A stretch of DNA of 64,000 bases from Aliidiomarina sanyensis (GCF_003987175.1 NZ_PIPM01000004.1:1-64000); one strand, 5' to 3'. Counted from the stretch's first letter, positions 1 through 9,451 are shown. Numbers and translations are program-made. Notes: a model not told the origin generated them from the letters alone.

Positions 1-134
1 TATCCTGTATATCGCAGGTCATTGTGGTTCCTCTTTCAATTTACTTTGGTCGGTAAATCAAAAGGATAAACTTTGACCTGCACCTTTTCCAGCTCAGGCG
101 AAATTACAGAAAGAATGATGCACTAACCTCTGGA

Positions 135-1199
135 GTGCTGCCATTGCTTAACGGACTGAGCATGCCGGGCTGCATCAGAGACAGTTCTCCGGATGCTTGG
201 GGTCGGCGCGTTATTATTAATCGAAAGTTGGGTCGAAAAAGTGACGGCATTGATACAGCTCAGCTTGATGAGCTAACGTATCTGTTAGAGTCGGGATCAG
301 ATCGTATTGGTGCATTAGATTTTCAGCTTTCGCCAACGGAGTATGTTCCGCGCTCAGCAACAAATGCGACAATGACAGAACTGCTGGAATCCGCTGAGCG
401 GGTTGAGAAAGGAGTGCCGCTTACACCAGAGCTAGATCGCGCGCTTTTTCATGGGACCTCGATTGGTGGAGCCCGCCCTAAAGCCGTGATTGAGGATGGC
501 GGAGCGAAATATATTGCGAAGTTTTCCACGAACACTGATCTCTATAACGTGGTCAAGGCGGAGTTCATTGCGATGCGTTTGGCAAAACTGGTTGGACTAA
601 ATGTTGCTTCCGTAAAGTTAACCAAGGCGGCTAATAAAGATGTATTACTAGTCGAACGCTTCGACCGCGTTATGTCGAAACAAGGCTGGACCCGCAAAGC
701 TATGGTATCTGCACTGACGTTATTTGCACTGGATGATATGATGGCACGATATGCGAGCTATAAAACGCTAGCAGAGATTATTCGACACCGATTTACTGAA
801 CCCAAGAAAACGTTACGTGAACTGTTCTGCCGCCTCACATTCAATATACTTTGCGGCAATACAGATGACCACGCACGCAATCACGCAGCATTCTGGGATG
901 GAGAATCGTTGTCAATCACTCCCGCTTACGATATCTGCCCTCAAGGGCGCACCGGAAACGAGGCGTCTCAGGCGATGCTGATTGTTGACAACAATAGAAT
1001 GAGTCAGTTAGCGACGTGCTTAGAAGCCGCTCATAACTTTTTATTATCAAGGGAAGAAGCGAAGGAGATCTTTGACCACCAGATTCAGGTTATTACTGAT
1101 CATTGGGACGCGGTTTGTGCTGAAGCTAAGCTGGGGGAAATTGATAAACGCTTACTTTGGAACCGGCAGTTTTTAAACCCTTATTCGATAGAGTTGTAA
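135..1199 (+). pseudogene. HipA-family Ser/Thr kinase toxin, N-terminally truncated
   Basis: HipA proteins are kinases of HipBA toxin-antitoxin modules that phosphorylate translation factors and cause growth arrest. The 354-residue frame from GTG 135 keeps the kinase core: a Gly-rich GGARPK segment (111-116), the catalytic-loop motif GNTDDHARNH (241-250) and the DFG-like PAYDI (263-267). Full-length relatives are about 430-440 residues, with an N-terminal domain of roughly 90 residues before the segment that ends in IRDSSPDAWGRR. Here that domain is missing: the frame upstream of 135 closes at a TAA at 54-56, and the short stretch between (including YRKNDALTSG) looks like a remnant of the linker. 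No hipB is visible, although the window begins only 134 bases upstream. A frameshift or deletion is the likely cause. The family call is firm; whether the product works is doubtful. Confidence 0.72.
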
Positions 1200-1601
1200 G
1201 CTTAAATGTCACCTAAACACCCTGTTTGAGCATTTCATTTTACTCAATAACGCGATGCGGTTAGAGCGAGAGCGTATTTCCGCGTGTGCCGTGGCAGCGA
1301 TCTCAATATTCATTGAACATCGTTGTTCTCTCGTTTGAAACCACTCAACTCAGCCATTGCAAATAAGTATAAAATTTAACCAGCAGTTGGCCCGTTCCGC
1401 ACCCAACGGGCATAGCATCGGCTCCCCGTGCCCTTAACCGCGAATAACATTCAGTTAACACACGCTCATCAAGGGGTTTCGTGCGGGCAATGTCAAGTGT
1501 AAAAATTGCAATTTTATGCGATTTTGGTCACTTTCTCGCCTTTCCTTTAGCACTCAAATTCCCTAAAATTCTCCTCCCTTTCGCTGAACAGAAAATAACC
1601 G
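1200..1601 (+). other. 402-bp non-coding region upstream of dusB-fis
   Basis: No convincing gene lies here. It holds a 7-bp hairpin (GCCCGTT 1390-1396 with AACGGGC 1405-1411, 8-nt loop, no T-run), then an AT-rich block at about 1498-1530 and a -10-like TAAAAT at 1564-1569 followed by a C/T-rich stretch. In Enterobacteria the strong growth-phase-controlled fis promoter lies upstream of dusB, so an active promoter with upstream activator sites is expected here. I could not fit the Fis binding consensus to any one position, and the -35 (around 1541-1546) is poor. Confidence 0.4.
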
Positions 1602-2585
1602 ATGCGGATAGGCTCTTATCAACTGACGAATAATGTGCTGTTAGCGCCAATGGCTGGAGTCACTGACTTGCCATTTCGTCGTTTGTGCGTGCAACTTGGC
1701 GCGGGCATGGCCGTCTCTGAAATGCTTTCGAGTAACCCGGAAGTATGGAATACAGAGAAGTCACGCGCCCGAATGGTGCACCACCAAGAGCCGGGAATTC
1801 GTTCGGTCCAAATTGCCGGGTCTGACCCGGAGTTGATGGCACGGGCTGCGCAACACAATGTAAGTGAAGGCGCCCAAATCATTGATATCAATATGGGGTG
1901 TCCAGCAAAGAAAGTGAATAAAAAGCTGGCTGGGTCGGCTTTGTTGCAAGACCCTGATCTAGTTGAGCGCATTCTGTATGCGGTTGTCGAAGCGGTCGAT
2001 GTTCCAGTGACGTTAAAAATACGCACCGGATGGGACCCAGAACATCGCAATGGGGTACAGATTGCAAAAATTGCGGAACGTGCGGGCATTCAATCGCTCG
2101 CAGTTCACGGAAGAACCCGCAGTTGTATGTATAAAGGCCATGCCGAGTACGACACCATCAAGGCAATAAAGCAGGCAATATCCATTCCTGTGGTGGCTAA
2201 CGGTGATGTCACAACGCCCGAGAAAGCACGTGATGTGCTTACCTACACGGGCGCTGACGCGGTTATGGTCGGGCGTGGAGCTCAAGGAAATCCCTGGATC
2301 TTCCGCGAGATCGTGCACTTTCTTGAAACCGGCGAAGCGCATGCAGCACCAACCGGTCAGGAAATCACCCACGTCATGCGCGAACACCTGCAGGCACTTC
2401 ATGTTTTTTATGGTGCCCAACGCGGCTTGCGCATCGCCCGGAAACATATTGGTTGGTATCTGGAAGGCAACTTGGCATCGAAACCCGGTGCGATGGAATT
2501 CAAGCGGCAGTTTAATGCCCTTGAGTCAGCATCCGAACAACTTGAAGCCCTAGAAGAATATTTTGTTAACTTAGACGAGAGATAA
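1602..2585 (+). CDS. dusB: tRNA-dihydrouridine synthase B
   Basis: This is an FMN-dependent enzyme that reduces specific uridines in the D-loop of tRNA, using NADPH. At 327 residues it is the usual DusB length. It opens with the TIM-barrel FMN motif [14 protein letters not shown] (13-26), carries the catalytic cysteine in NMGCPAKKV (Cys100), then KIRTGW, VHGRTR and a phosphate-binding segment near [10 protein letters not shown]. The fis gene follows after 10 bases, the standard dusB-fis operon of gammaproteobacteria, in which dusB is translated from the fis message. The methyltransferase gene prmA, often upstream of dusB, is absent here. Confidence 0.96.
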   Translation: MRIGSYQLTNNVLLAPMAGVTDLPFRRLCVQLGAGMAVSEMLSSNPEVWNTEKSRARMVHHQEPGIRSVQIAGSDPELMARAAQHNVSEGAQIIDINMGCPAKKVNKKLAGSALLQDPDLVERILYAVVEAVDVPVTLKIRTGWDPEHRNGVQIAKIAERAGIQSLAVHGRTRSCMYKGHAEYDTIKAIKQAISIPVVANGDVTTPEKARDVLTYTGADAVMVGRGAQGNPWIFREIVHFLETGEAHAAPTGQEITHVMREHLQALHVFYGAQRGLRIARKHIGWYLEGNLASKPGAMEFKRQFNALESASEQLEALEEYFVNLDER

Positions 2586-2595
2586 GAGCGCTATT

Positions 2596-2892
2596 ATGTT
2601 TGACCAAAACGGAAATCGTGAAGCAGTATCCACACCTTTGACAACTATTGGCCAGAATTCAAATCCGAAGCCATTGCGCAATTCGGTAAAGCAGGCGCTA
2701 AACAACTTCCTCAAGCAGTTAGATGGTCAAGATCCAGATGACTTATACGAGTTGGTTCTCTCTGAAGTTGAAGCTCCGTTACTTGAAGAAGTCATGACTT
2801 ACACCCGTGGCAACCAAACACGTGCAGCGACTATGCTTGGCATTAACCGCGGGACCCTGCGGAAAAAGCTTAAAAAGTACGGTATGAATTAA
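2596..2892 (+). CDS. fis: DNA-binding nucleoid protein Fis
   Basis: Fis is a small homodimeric DNA-bending protein. It activates rRNA and tRNA promoters, shapes the nucleoid and assists site-specific recombination. The 98-residue product matches the usual length and has the conserved C-terminal helix-turn-helix (about 72-98, with [18 protein letters not shown]), preceded by the dimerisation helices ([18 protein letters not shown]). It lies 10 bases after dusB and depends on the promoter upstream of that gene. A strong intrinsic terminator follows, so the transcript ends here. Confidence 0.97.
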   Translation: MFDQNGNREAVSTPLTTIGQNSNPKPLRNSVKQALNNFLKQLDGQDPDDLYELVLSEVEAPLLEEVMTYTRGNQTRAATMLGINRGTLRKKLKKYGMN

Positions 2893-2968
2893 TTCGGTCT
2901 CGCCTGAGGCGAGGAGATTGCGATTAAGTGAATTCATTGAACCGCAAACATCCGAAAACTTTCCCTTT

Positions 2969-2999
2969 AAAACGCTGTCTATTAAGGCAGCGTTTTTTT
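2969..2999 (+). terminator. Intrinsic terminator of dusB-fis
   Basis: A perfect 9-bp stem (AAAACGCTG 2969-2977 with CAGCGTTTT 2988-2996), a 10-nt loop and a run of seven T from 2993 to 2999. It sits 76 bases after the fis stop codon and ahead of the next gene. Confidence 0.9.
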
Positions 3000-3129
3000 A
3001 TGTTTTTTCTCCTATGGAGCACCCACTTCACTCCTGACCCTGCAAGACGCCACATCGTTTTGCACGGTCCACGAACTTCGGGTAGAGTGAGCGCATCTGC
3101 ATTTGGTTATTGAAAGGCTGTAAACCCCT

Positions 3130-3930
3130 ATGAAGAAAGTGATTATCCCGCTAGTGGGCGCCGCTGTGCTCGCCACCTCGCTTTGGTTGACGCTTGGGCA
3201 ACACACAGGCGCGGAAGCAACCACAGATGCTGACTACGAGCTGGTAAGCAAGATCCGCGAGAACAATCCGCGATTTGCCAACGCGTCGATCGTCGTCCAC
3301 CGCAACCTTGCTGAGTTTGGCTTCGCTAATCTGTATGAAATCAACTTAGGCGGGCAAAATATGGTGGTGACCGAGGATGGCCGCTACGCATTTGTCGGTG
3401 ATTTCTTTGATCTGTCCGACATTACCAATTTAAGCGCGGAGCATCGCACCGAGCGTATGGCGCAAGTAGCAGAGCAAGAGCTGCCAAATGTTACCGACGA
3501 AATGCGCATTACCTTTTCTGTCAATGACGGGGTTCAAGAAATTGGCAGCATCTATGTATTTACCGATCCAACCTGCACGTATTGCCGTCGCCTCCACCAA
3601 GAGCTCGATGAATACGCTGCCGCCGGTGTAACTGTGCATTACCTTCCGTATCCCCGCAGTGGCCTGCAACGGGGCCGTGATTTTACGCAGCTCTCTGCGA
3701 TTTATTGTGCGGATGATCGCCATACCGCCATGGATGATTTCAAATTCGATCAGGCGGGCGATAAATATGCAGGCGTCGGCACGACGGCCGAATGCCATGA
3801 GATTATTGAGCGAGGCTATCGGCTCGGTCAGCGCGTTGGCGTGACCGGAACCCCATTCATTGTGCTATCGAGTGGTGGCGTGATCCCCGGATACAACCCG
3901 GCGCGTCAAATCATTCAGCGCATGCAATAA
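3130..3930 (+). CDS. DsbC/DsbG-type periplasmic thiol:disulfide isomerase
   Basis: This protein probably isomerises wrongly paired disulfides in periplasmic proteins. It has an N-terminal hydrophobic signal (residues 1-30). An N-terminal DsbC-like dimerisation domain covers about 35-110. The thioredoxin-fold domain carries the active site CTYC (149-152) and the cis-proline loop GVTGTP (Pro242). Two more cysteines (193 and 222) sit where DsbC has its structural disulfide. At 266 residues it is slightly longer than E. coli DsbC (236 with signal). It stands alone between two terminators, so it is monocistronic. DsbC is more likely than DsbG because of length and sequence, but I leave the symbol open. 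Its electron donor DsbD is not in the window. Confidence 0.85.
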   Translation: MKKVIIPLVGAAVLATSLWLTLGQHTGAEATTDADYELVSKIRENNPRFANASIVVHRNLAEFGFANLYEINLGGQNMVVTEDGRYAFVGDFFDLSDITNLSAEHRTERMAQVAEQELPNVTDEMRITFSVNDGVQEIGSIYVFTDPTCTYCRRLHQELDEYAAAGVTVHYLPYPRSGLQRGRDFTQLSAIYCADDRHTAMDDFKFDQAGDKYAGVGTTAECHEIIERGYRLGQRVGVTGTPFIVLSSGGVIPGYNPARQIIQRMQ

Positions 3931-3954
3931 GCTATTCGTACAGCTCGCACATTG

Positions 3955-4003
3955 AAAAGCGGTGGTGAGGCGACAGGTAATGGTCGCGTCGCCACCGCTT
4001 TTT
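3955..4003 (+). terminator. Terminator after the DsbC-like gene
   Basis: An 11-bp stem, AAAAGCGGTGG (3955-3965) with CCACCGCTTTT (3992-4002), encloses a loop with some internal pairing (CGAC 3971-3974 with GTCG 3988-3991) and ends in T5. The descending arm lies only a few bases before the purH -10 element. Confidence 0.8.
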
Positions 4004-4006
4004 ACG

Positions 4007-4012
4007 TATAAT
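4007..4012 (+). promoter_or_regulatory. Likely purH promoter -10 element
   Basis: A consensus TATAAT lies 85 bases upstream of the purH start, directly after the preceding terminator. The -35 region would fall inside the terminator hairpin (around 3984-3989) and matches the consensus poorly. No PurR-type operator was recognised. Confidence 0.5.
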
Positions 4013-4096
4013 ATGCAGCCGCATCCATCATGCGGCCCTCCTCGTCAGCGAGCCCGTGGTGTTTCCCTTCACGCTAGCAACTAACGAGTACGAATC

Positions 4097-5668
4097 ATGA
4101 GCCAGATCCGCCCTGTTCGACGCGCGCTTTTGAGCGTTTCTGATAAAACCGGCATTGTAGATTTCGCCCAAGCACTGCACGCCCGTGGCGTCGAAATCCT
4201 GTCGACCGGTGGCACCGCCAAGCTCCTTGAGCAAGAAGGTATTCCAGTGATCGAAGTGTCCGCGCATACCGGACAACCGGAGATCATGGACGGCCGCGTG
4301 AAGACTCTGCATCCGAAAATCCACGGCGGTATTTTAGCGCGGCGCGATCAAGATCAAGCCACCATGGATGAGCACGGCATTGTGCCGATCGATCTGGTTG
4401 CCGTGAATTTGTACCCGTTTGCAGAAACCGTTAAAAAGCCTGGCTGTAGCTTGCAAGATGCCATCGAAAACATCGATATCGGTGGGCCAACCATGGTTCG
4501 TGCTGCTGCCAAAAATCATGCAGATGTTACCATTATCGTCAATGCGCACGATTACGATCGCGTCCTCGGTGAGCTCGCGCAATTCGATGGCGTGACCGAT
4601 GCCACTCGCTTTGATCTGGCCATTCGCGCATTTGAGCATACGGCTGCGTATGATGGGATGATTGCGAACTACTTTGGTCAGCGCATTGAAAGCCACGAGC
4701 AACCCGAGCCGTTCCCACGAACTCTTAATTTCCAGCTGCATAAAAAACAAGATCTCCGGTACGGTGAGAATGCACACCAGCGTGCGGCATTTTATGTGGA
4801 CCCAAGCCATCACGAAGCCTCGGTTGCCAGCTCAACGCAGCTGCAAGGAAAAGAGCTTTCCTTTAATAATATCGCGGATACCGATGCTGCTTTGGAGTGT
4901 GTAAAGTCCTTCACGCAGCCCGCCTGTGTCATCGTGAAACACGCAAATCCTTGTGGGGTCGCTGTCGATAAGACCCTGCTCGCGGCCTATGACCGCGCAT
5001 TTAAAACCGACCCAACATCGGCATTTGGCGGCATCATTGCCTTTAACCGACCGCTCGATGAAGCGACCGCTCATGCCATCATTGATCGGCAGTTCGTGGA
5101 GGTGATCATTGCACCGGGGGTGACCAAAAAGGCCCAAACGATCATCGCAGCGAAAAAGAATGTTCGCTTGCTGGTTACCCACGATTTTTCAGCCCGCGTT
5201 GCTCAATTAGATTTCAAGCGAGTGCAAGGGGGGCTGCTGGTGCAGGATATTGACCATGGCTCCGTGCCGGATAACGACCTGAAGGTCGTTACAAAAGCAC
5301 AGCCGACCGAAGCTCAACTGGCCGACCTGCGCTTTGCATGGACCGTCGCAAAATACGTGAAATCAAACGCGATTGTTTACGCGAAAGATGGCATGACGAT
5401 TGGTGTTGGCGCCGGTCAGATGAGCCGAGTTTATAGTGCCAAAATCGCTGGCATCAAAGCCGCCGATGAAGGACTTGAAGTCATTGGTTCGGTGATGGCT
5501 TCCGATGCATTTTTCCCATTCCGGGATGGCATCGACGCCGCGGCAGCCGCAGGCATCAAAGCGATTATTCAGCCAGGTGGGTCGATTCGTGATGAAGAAA
5601 TCATTGCAGCGGCCGATGAGCATGGTATTGCCATGGTCTTTACCGGCATGCGCCATTTCCGTCACTAA
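4097..5668 (+). CDS. purH: Bifunctional AICAR formyltransferase / IMP cyclohydrolase
   Basis: PurH catalyses the last two steps of de novo purine synthesis: formylation of AICAR from 10-formyl-THF, then ring closure to IMP. The 523-residue protein has the usual length. The N-terminal IMP cyclohydrolase domain (about 1-195, with [10 protein letters not shown] and [10 protein letters not shown]) is followed by the formyltransferase domain containing [10 protein letters not shown], whose Lys and His are catalytic, and [13 protein letters not shown]. purH and purD usually sit side by side in gammaproteobacteria. Here an unrelated methyltransferase-like gene lies between them. An IMP-producing pathway through both genes is still expected. 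Confidence 0.97.
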   Translation: MSQIRPVRRALLSVSDKTGIVDFAQALHARGVEILSTGGTAKLLEQEGIPVIEVSAHTGQPEIMDGRVKTLHPKIHGGILARRDQDQATMDEHGIVPIDLVAVNLYPFAETVKKPGCSLQDAIENIDIGGPTMVRAAAKNHADVTIIVNAHDYDRVLGELAQFDGVTDATRFDLAIRAFEHTAAYDGMIANYFGQRIESHEQPEPFPRTLNFQLHKKQDLRYGENAHQRAAFYVDPSHHEASVASSTQLQGKELSFNNIADTDAALECVKSFTQPACVIVKHANPCGVAVDKTLLAAYDRAFKTDPTSAFGGIIAFNRPLDEATAHAIIDRQFVEVIIAPGVTKKAQTIIAAKKNVRLLVTHDFSARVAQLDFKRVQGGLLVQDIDHGSVPDNDLKVVTKAQPTEAQLADLRFAWTVAKYVKSNAIVYAKDGMTIGVGAGQMSRVYSAKIAGIKAADEGLEVIGSVMASDAFFPFRDGIDAAAAAGIKAIIQPGGSIRDEEIIAAADEHGIAMVFTGMRHFRH

Positions 5669-5752
5669 TACGTCCGGACGAGCGAAACGTGCGTATTCAT
5701 CATCGGGATCGGGTTGTGCGGTGGTTCATCGCCGACCCGATGTTATGTTGTC

Positions 5753-5758
5753 TATAAT
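5753..5758 (+). promoter_or_regulatory. Possible promoter -10 for the methyltransferase-purD unit
   Basis: A TATAAT lies 59 bases before the methyltransferase start, in the 149-bp gap after purH. The -35 position (about 5731-5736) is not close to consensus, so an activator or read-through from purH may be needed. Confidence 0.4.
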
Positions 5759-5768
5759 AATCGAGTCA

Positions 5769-5790
5769 CGATGCTGCTTTGTCAGCATCG
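5769..5790 (+). promoter_or_regulatory. Perfect hairpin in the 5' leader of the methyltransferase gene
   Basis: CGATGCTG (5769-5776) and CAGCATCG (5783-5790) form a perfect 8-bp stem with a 6-nt loop. It begins about ten bases after a -10-like element and ends 27 bases before the ATG. No T-run follows, so it is not an intrinsic terminator. It could be an operator palindrome or a 5' stem-loop that stabilises the message. Confidence 0.5.
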
Positions 5791-5817
5791 ATTCACTTCA
5801 ACAAGAAGGGACCTGAT

Positions 5818-6651
5818 ATGAAACACATCGCACCGATGACCGTCGCAGGGCTGATTGCTCTTACTTTCGGCACAACTGCAGAAGCCCATAATCATGGGGG
5901 CAATCAAGCGCTCAAAGAAGCAATTGCCGCTGAACACCGCACCCCTGCATTCGTAGACCGCGATCATTATCGCAATCCATATGAAACCCTGAATTTCTTT
6001 GACGTCCAACCAGACATGACCGTAGTCGAAATCTGGCCCGGCGCTGGTTGGTATACAGAGATTCTAGCACCCTATTTACACGAGAGCGGGACCTTGTACG
6101 CCGCGCACTTCCCAGCAGACCATGAGCGGGAAATGTACCGCAACTCACGGGCGCGCTTTGAAGAGAAGATGGCGAGCCATGACGTGTATGAAAACGTCAT
6201 TGTGACGTCTTTCGCTCCGGGCGTTGCACACGATATTGCCCCAGAAGGAAGTGCAGACCGCGTGATTACGTTCCGCAACCTACATAACTGGTTTATGCAA
6301 GGGCAAGAGCAAGGGATTACTGACGCATTCGATGCGTTTTACGCTGCTCTAAAGCCGGGTGGTATTTTAGGCATTGTCGACCATCGGCTGCCTGAAGATC
6401 GCGATGACGATGCAATGCATGCCTCCGGCTACATGAAAGCGAGCTGGGCGCGAGCCTTTGCTGAAGCGGCAGGCTTTGAGTACGTCGGAAGCAGCGAAGT
6501 CAACGCGAATCCAAACGACACCGCAGACCACGAAGGTGGTGTATGGGCACTCCCCCCGACCCTCCGTCACGGAGATAACGACCGGGAACGCTATCAATCC
6601 ATTGGGGAAAGCGATCGCTTTACCCTGAAATTCCGAAAACCTGAAGCATAG
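5818..6651 (+). CDS. Exported SAM-methyltransferase-like protein (COG4798 type)
   Basis: The protein resembles class I SAM-dependent methyltransferases. VVEIWPGAGWYTEIL (about 63-77 of this start) is the SAM-binding motif I, and later strands (DRVITFRNLHNW, LKPGGILGIVDHR) fit the Rossmann-like core. The start was placed at ATG 5818 because AAGAAGGGA precedes it; a start at 5779 lacks this. From here the protein begins with a clear signal peptide (MKHIAPMTVAGLIALTFGTTAEA), so it should be exported, which is odd for an enzyme that needs SAM. Nine bases separate it from purD, so the two are likely co-transcribed. The COG4798-type assignment is from memory. The substrate is unknown and may not involve SAM at all. 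Confidence 0.75.
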   Translation: MKHIAPMTVAGLIALTFGTTAEAHNHGGNQALKEAIAAEHRTPAFVDRDHYRNPYETLNFFDVQPDMTVVEIWPGAGWYTEILAPYLHESGTLYAAHFPADHEREMYRNSRARFEEKMASHDVYENVIVTSFAPGVAHDIAPEGSADRVITFRNLHNWFMQGQEQGITDAFDAFYAALKPGGILGIVDHRLPEDRDDDAMHASGYMKASWARAFAEAAGFEYVGSSEVNANPNDTADHEGGVWALPPTLRHGDNDRERYQSIGESDRFTLKFRKPEA

Positions 6652-6660
6652 GAACAAGGC

Positions 6661-7944
6661 ATGAAGGTACTGGTAATCGGCGGAGGCGGTCGTGAACACG
6701 CCTTGGCTTGGAAGGCGGCCCAATCAAGCCGCGTAGAGCATGTTTTCGTTGCACCGGGAAATGCAGGCACCGCAAACGAACCGCGCATTTCAAACGTGAA
6801 TATTGCAGCAGATGATGTTCAGGGCCTCCTGGAATTTGCGCAACAAGAGCATATTGCGCTCACCATTGTAGGTCCAGAAGCCCCCCTAGTATTGGGCGTG
6901 GTGGATACGTTCCAAGCGCACGGTCTGGCTATCTTTGGACCCACCAAAGGTGCAGCGCAACTGGAAGGTTCAAAAGCCTTTTGTAAGGACTTTCTTGCGC
7001 GGCACAAGATCCCAACCGCTGCTTACCAGACATTTAGTGAAATTAAACCGGCCAAGGCTTATGTACGTGAGCAATCACTTCCGATTGTCATCAAGGCTGA
7101 TGGACTTGCAGCTGGCAAAGGTGTGATTATTGCGGAATCCCTCGAGCAAGCGGACGCGGCAATTGATGATATGCTCGCAGGCAATAAATTTGGTGAAGCG
7201 GGTAGCCGGGTGGTGGTCGAAGAATTCTTGGTCGGTGAGGAAGCCAGCTTTATTGCCATGGTCGATGGCGACACCATTTTGCCATTTGCCTCGAGCCAAG
7301 ACCACAAAGCGCGGGACGATGGTGATAAAGGTCCAAATACTGGTGGTATGGGTGCCTACTCTCCCGCCCCCGTCGTGACGCAAGCGGTCAACGACTGGGT
7401 GATGGAGCATGTGATGCGGCCGACAGTGGAAGGAATGAAAGCGGAAGGCAACACCTACGTCGGCTTTTTGTACGCTGGTTTGATGGTCGCGCCCGATGGA
7501 ACGGCAAAGGTTCTGGAATACAACTGCCGATTTGGCGATCCAGAAACGCAACCCATCATGATGCGCTTGCAGTCTGACCTTGTGGAGTTATGCTTTGATG
7601 CGCTTGCCGCACGCCTCGGCGTGAATCCGATTGAGTTTGATCCACGTGCTGCTGTCGGTGTCGTTATGGCAGCAGGCGGCTATCCCGATGCCTATCGCAA
7701 AGGCGATGTGATCACTGGCATTCCAGCAGAAACAGAAAACAGCAAAACGTTCCATGCAGGAACCGCGATTAAAAACGGTGAGGTGGTCACAGCGGGTGGA
7801 CGTGTGTTGTGTTGCACTGCGTTGGCAGATAGCGTGACGGCGGCCCAAACAGCAGCCTATGGGCTGGTTCATCAAATTAAATGGGACCAAGCCTACTTCC
7901 GAACGGACATTGCGCATCGCGCCATCAAGCGCGAGCAAAGCTAG
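6661..7944 (+). CDS. purD: Phosphoribosylamine-glycine ligase (GAR synthetase)
   Basis: PurD is an ATP-grasp ligase that joins phosphoribosylamine and glycine, the second step of purine synthesis. It has the N-terminal motif VLVIGGGGREHALAW, the ATP-grasp region with IKADGLAAGKGV, the Mg-binding segment LEYNCRFGDPETQ and the C-terminal domain. The length of 427 residues is standard. It starts nine bases after the methyltransferase-like gene, and a strong bidirectional terminator follows 26 bases after its stop. Confidence 0.97.
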   Translation: MKVLVIGGGGREHALAWKAAQSSRVEHVFVAPGNAGTANEPRISNVNIAADDVQGLLEFAQQEHIALTIVGPEAPLVLGVVDTFQAHGLAIFGPTKGAAQLEGSKAFCKDFLARHKIPTAAYQTFSEIKPAKAYVREQSLPIVIKADGLAAGKGVIIAESLEQADAAIDDMLAGNKFGEAGSRVVVEEFLVGEEASFIAMVDGDTILPFASSQDHKARDDGDKGPNTGGMGAYSPAPVVTQAVNDWVMEHVMRPTVEGMKAEGNTYVGFLYAGLMVAPDGTAKVLEYNCRFGDPETQPIMMRLQSDLVELCFDALAARLGVNPIEFDPRAAVGVVMAAGGYPDAYRKGDVITGIPAETENSKTFHAGTAIKNGEVVTAGGRVLCCTALADSVTAAQTAAYGLVHQIKWDQAYFRTDIAHRAIKREQS

Positions 7945-7970
7945 ACACCCGAGGAAGCAGTATCGGATAC

Positions 7971-8000
7971 AAAAATGGCTCCCGAAGGAGCCATTTTTTT
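7971..8000. terminator. Bidirectional terminator between purD and maoP
   Basis: The stem AAAAATGGCTCC (7971-7982) with GGAGCCATTTTT closes on a 4-nt loop CGAA, read as UUCG on the minus strand, which is the extra-stable cUUCGg tetraloop. T7 ends it on the plus strand and A5 (U5 on the minus transcript) on the other side. The last bases overlap the end of maoP. Confidence 0.9.
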
Positions 8001-8364
8001 AATCCTCTACGACCAAATCGTCATCTGCGGTGGTCGAATCAAAATCGGAATCATCGACGACTTTCGAACGACCATACATACTGCCGACTTTCGGCCGATT
8101 GATGCGCGCTTGATACTTGACCCACGCTTTCTCGACCGCTGTTTCAGCTGCTTTTTCACCTTTCGCCACTGCTAACAAGGCCTTGTCTTCCGCCGTTTCA
8201 GGCGCAAATTCACCATTGAGCATCGCAGTGATCAAGCAACCATAGTGCAACAGGGCATCGCTCTCGCGGATTGAGAAATCGCCAGAACGGGCAAAACCAT
8301 AAGGATAATTCCGGAAATCATTGTACGGTTTCCGAAGCAGGGTATCACGAGTTACAGTCGCCAT
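7999..8364 (-). CDS. maoP: DUF413 family, macrodomain Ori protein MaoP-like
   Basis: The 121-residue protein matches the DUF413/YifE family. Its E. coli member MaoP helps organise the Ori macrodomain together with the maoS site. Recognisable family features are the N-terminal FRNYPYGFARSGDFSIRES, the central AEDKALLAVAKGE and the VEKAWVKYQARINRPK segment, followed by an acidic C-terminal tail (about 103-121). It is convergent with purD and shares a terminator with it. The functional name is by family resemblance only; no maoS-like site was identified. Confidence 0.82.
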   Translation of the reverse strand: MATVTRDTLLRKPYNDFRNYPYGFARSGDFSIRESDALLHYGCLITAMLNGEFAPETAEDKALLAVAKGEKAAETAVEKAWVKYQARINRPKVGSMYGRSKVVDDSDFDSTTADDDLVVED

Positions 8365-8533
8365 ATCAAATCCACCATTCAGACAACTTTGCTAAACGAC
8401 AGTGGAACTGCCGCGTTCACGTGACGATATAGAGGCATTAAAAAACTTTGTCAATCTTTTTTGGAAAAAATCGACAGTCTGCGGGTAAGAAGCTCTGCGG
8501 GTGGACCTTCTGTGCTCATGAGGCGCAAAAAGC

Positions 8534-8560
8534 AAAAAAGCAGCCCGAAGGCTGCTTTTT
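8534..8560. terminator. Terminator downstream of tRNA-Gly
   Basis: The stem GCAGCC (8540-8545) with GGCTGC (8550-8555) closes on loop CGAA (UUCG on the minus strand). It is flanked by A6 on the left, giving U6 in the minus transcript, and T5 on the right. It lies 7 bases past the 3' end of the tRNA gene. Confidence 0.85.
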
Positions 8561-8567
8561 CTGAATT

Positions 8568-8643
<76 letters not shown>

Positions 8644-8718
8644 ATTTTAATGGCACCGCTAACTCGCGAGTGCGGAGCGCATTTTACTGAATTCAGGAGG
8701 CATTGCAACCCCCTTCTT

Positions 8719-9291
8719 TTAAGATTTTTTCTGTTCGTCGAAAAAATGTTCACGGTAATATTTCAATTCTTCGATCGACTCGATGATATCGGCGAGCGCC
8801 TCGTGTTTATTATGCTTATTAAAACCCGGCAGAATATCCGGTTTCCAGCGTTTTGCGAGCTCTTTTACCGTGCTGACATCCAGGTTTCGATAATGAAAGA
8901 AGGCTTCCAAATTTGGCATATAGCGCGCCAGAAAACGGCGATCTTGGCAGATACTATTTCCGCACATCGGTGATTTCCCCGGCTGCACATGCTGCTGAAG
9001 GAATTGTATGGTGAGTGCTTCGGCTTCAGCTTCACGCAATGTGCTGTCTTTCACCCGTTGTACGAGGCCCGATCCCGTATGCGTCCGAGTGTTCCACTCA
9101 TCCATGCTCTCAATCCGCGCATCGCTCTGATGCACGGCCACAACGGGGCCTTCTGCAATGATATTTAACTGGTCATCCGTCACAATGGTCGCGATTTCAA
9201 TAATCACATCGTCTTCGGGGCTGAGTCCCGTCATTTCTAAGTCAATCCAAATCAGACGGTCTGGGGCCGGCGCCGCAACTTCATCGGTCAT
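8719..9291 (-). CDS. orn: Oligoribonuclease
   Basis: Orn is a 3'-5' exoribonuclease that degrades very short oligoribonucleotides, including the pGpG left by c-di-GMP breakdown. It is a DEDDh-family enzyme: [10 protein letters not shown] (Exo I with D and E, about 14-23), the Exo II region near [10 protein letters not shown] and the Exo III region [11 protein letters not shown]. Length 190 is close to the E. coli protein (181). AAGGAG lies upstream of the ATG. It is divergent from rsgA, as in many gammaproteobacteria. The window also encodes two diguanylate cyclases, so turnover of their product would end at this enzyme. Confidence 0.95.
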   Translation of the reverse strand: MTDEVAAPAPDRLIWIDLEMTGLSPEDDVIIEIATIVTDDQLNIIAEGPVVAVHQSDARIESMDEWNTRTHTGSGLVQRVKDSTLREAEAEALTIQFLQQHVQPGKSPMCGNSICQDRRFLARYMPNLEAFFHYRNLDVSTVKELAKRWKPDILPGFNKHNKHEALADIIESIEELKYYREHFFDEQKKS

Positions 9292-9451
9292 ACTGTTCTC
9301 CTTCCATAATGGTCATCATGCTACCACGAAAATCCGCCAAGCGGAGTCAAAAAAGACGGAGAGATTTCCACCATGGGTACCGAGTTTCAGTAACTGCCTA
9401 GAGAATAATTTGCTACCATAGTGAAAGTATTTTTCAGTGACAGGATTTGCC

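Noticed and set aside
1498-1530. Fis autoregulatory sites upstream of dusB-fis
   Set aside because: The AT-rich block is suggestive, but the G/C positions of the 15-bp consensus could not be matched.
9437-9451. GTG at 9437 as start of rsgA
   Set aside because: The TTG at 9452 gives the family opening and has AGGA six bases upstream; the GTG has no matching site.
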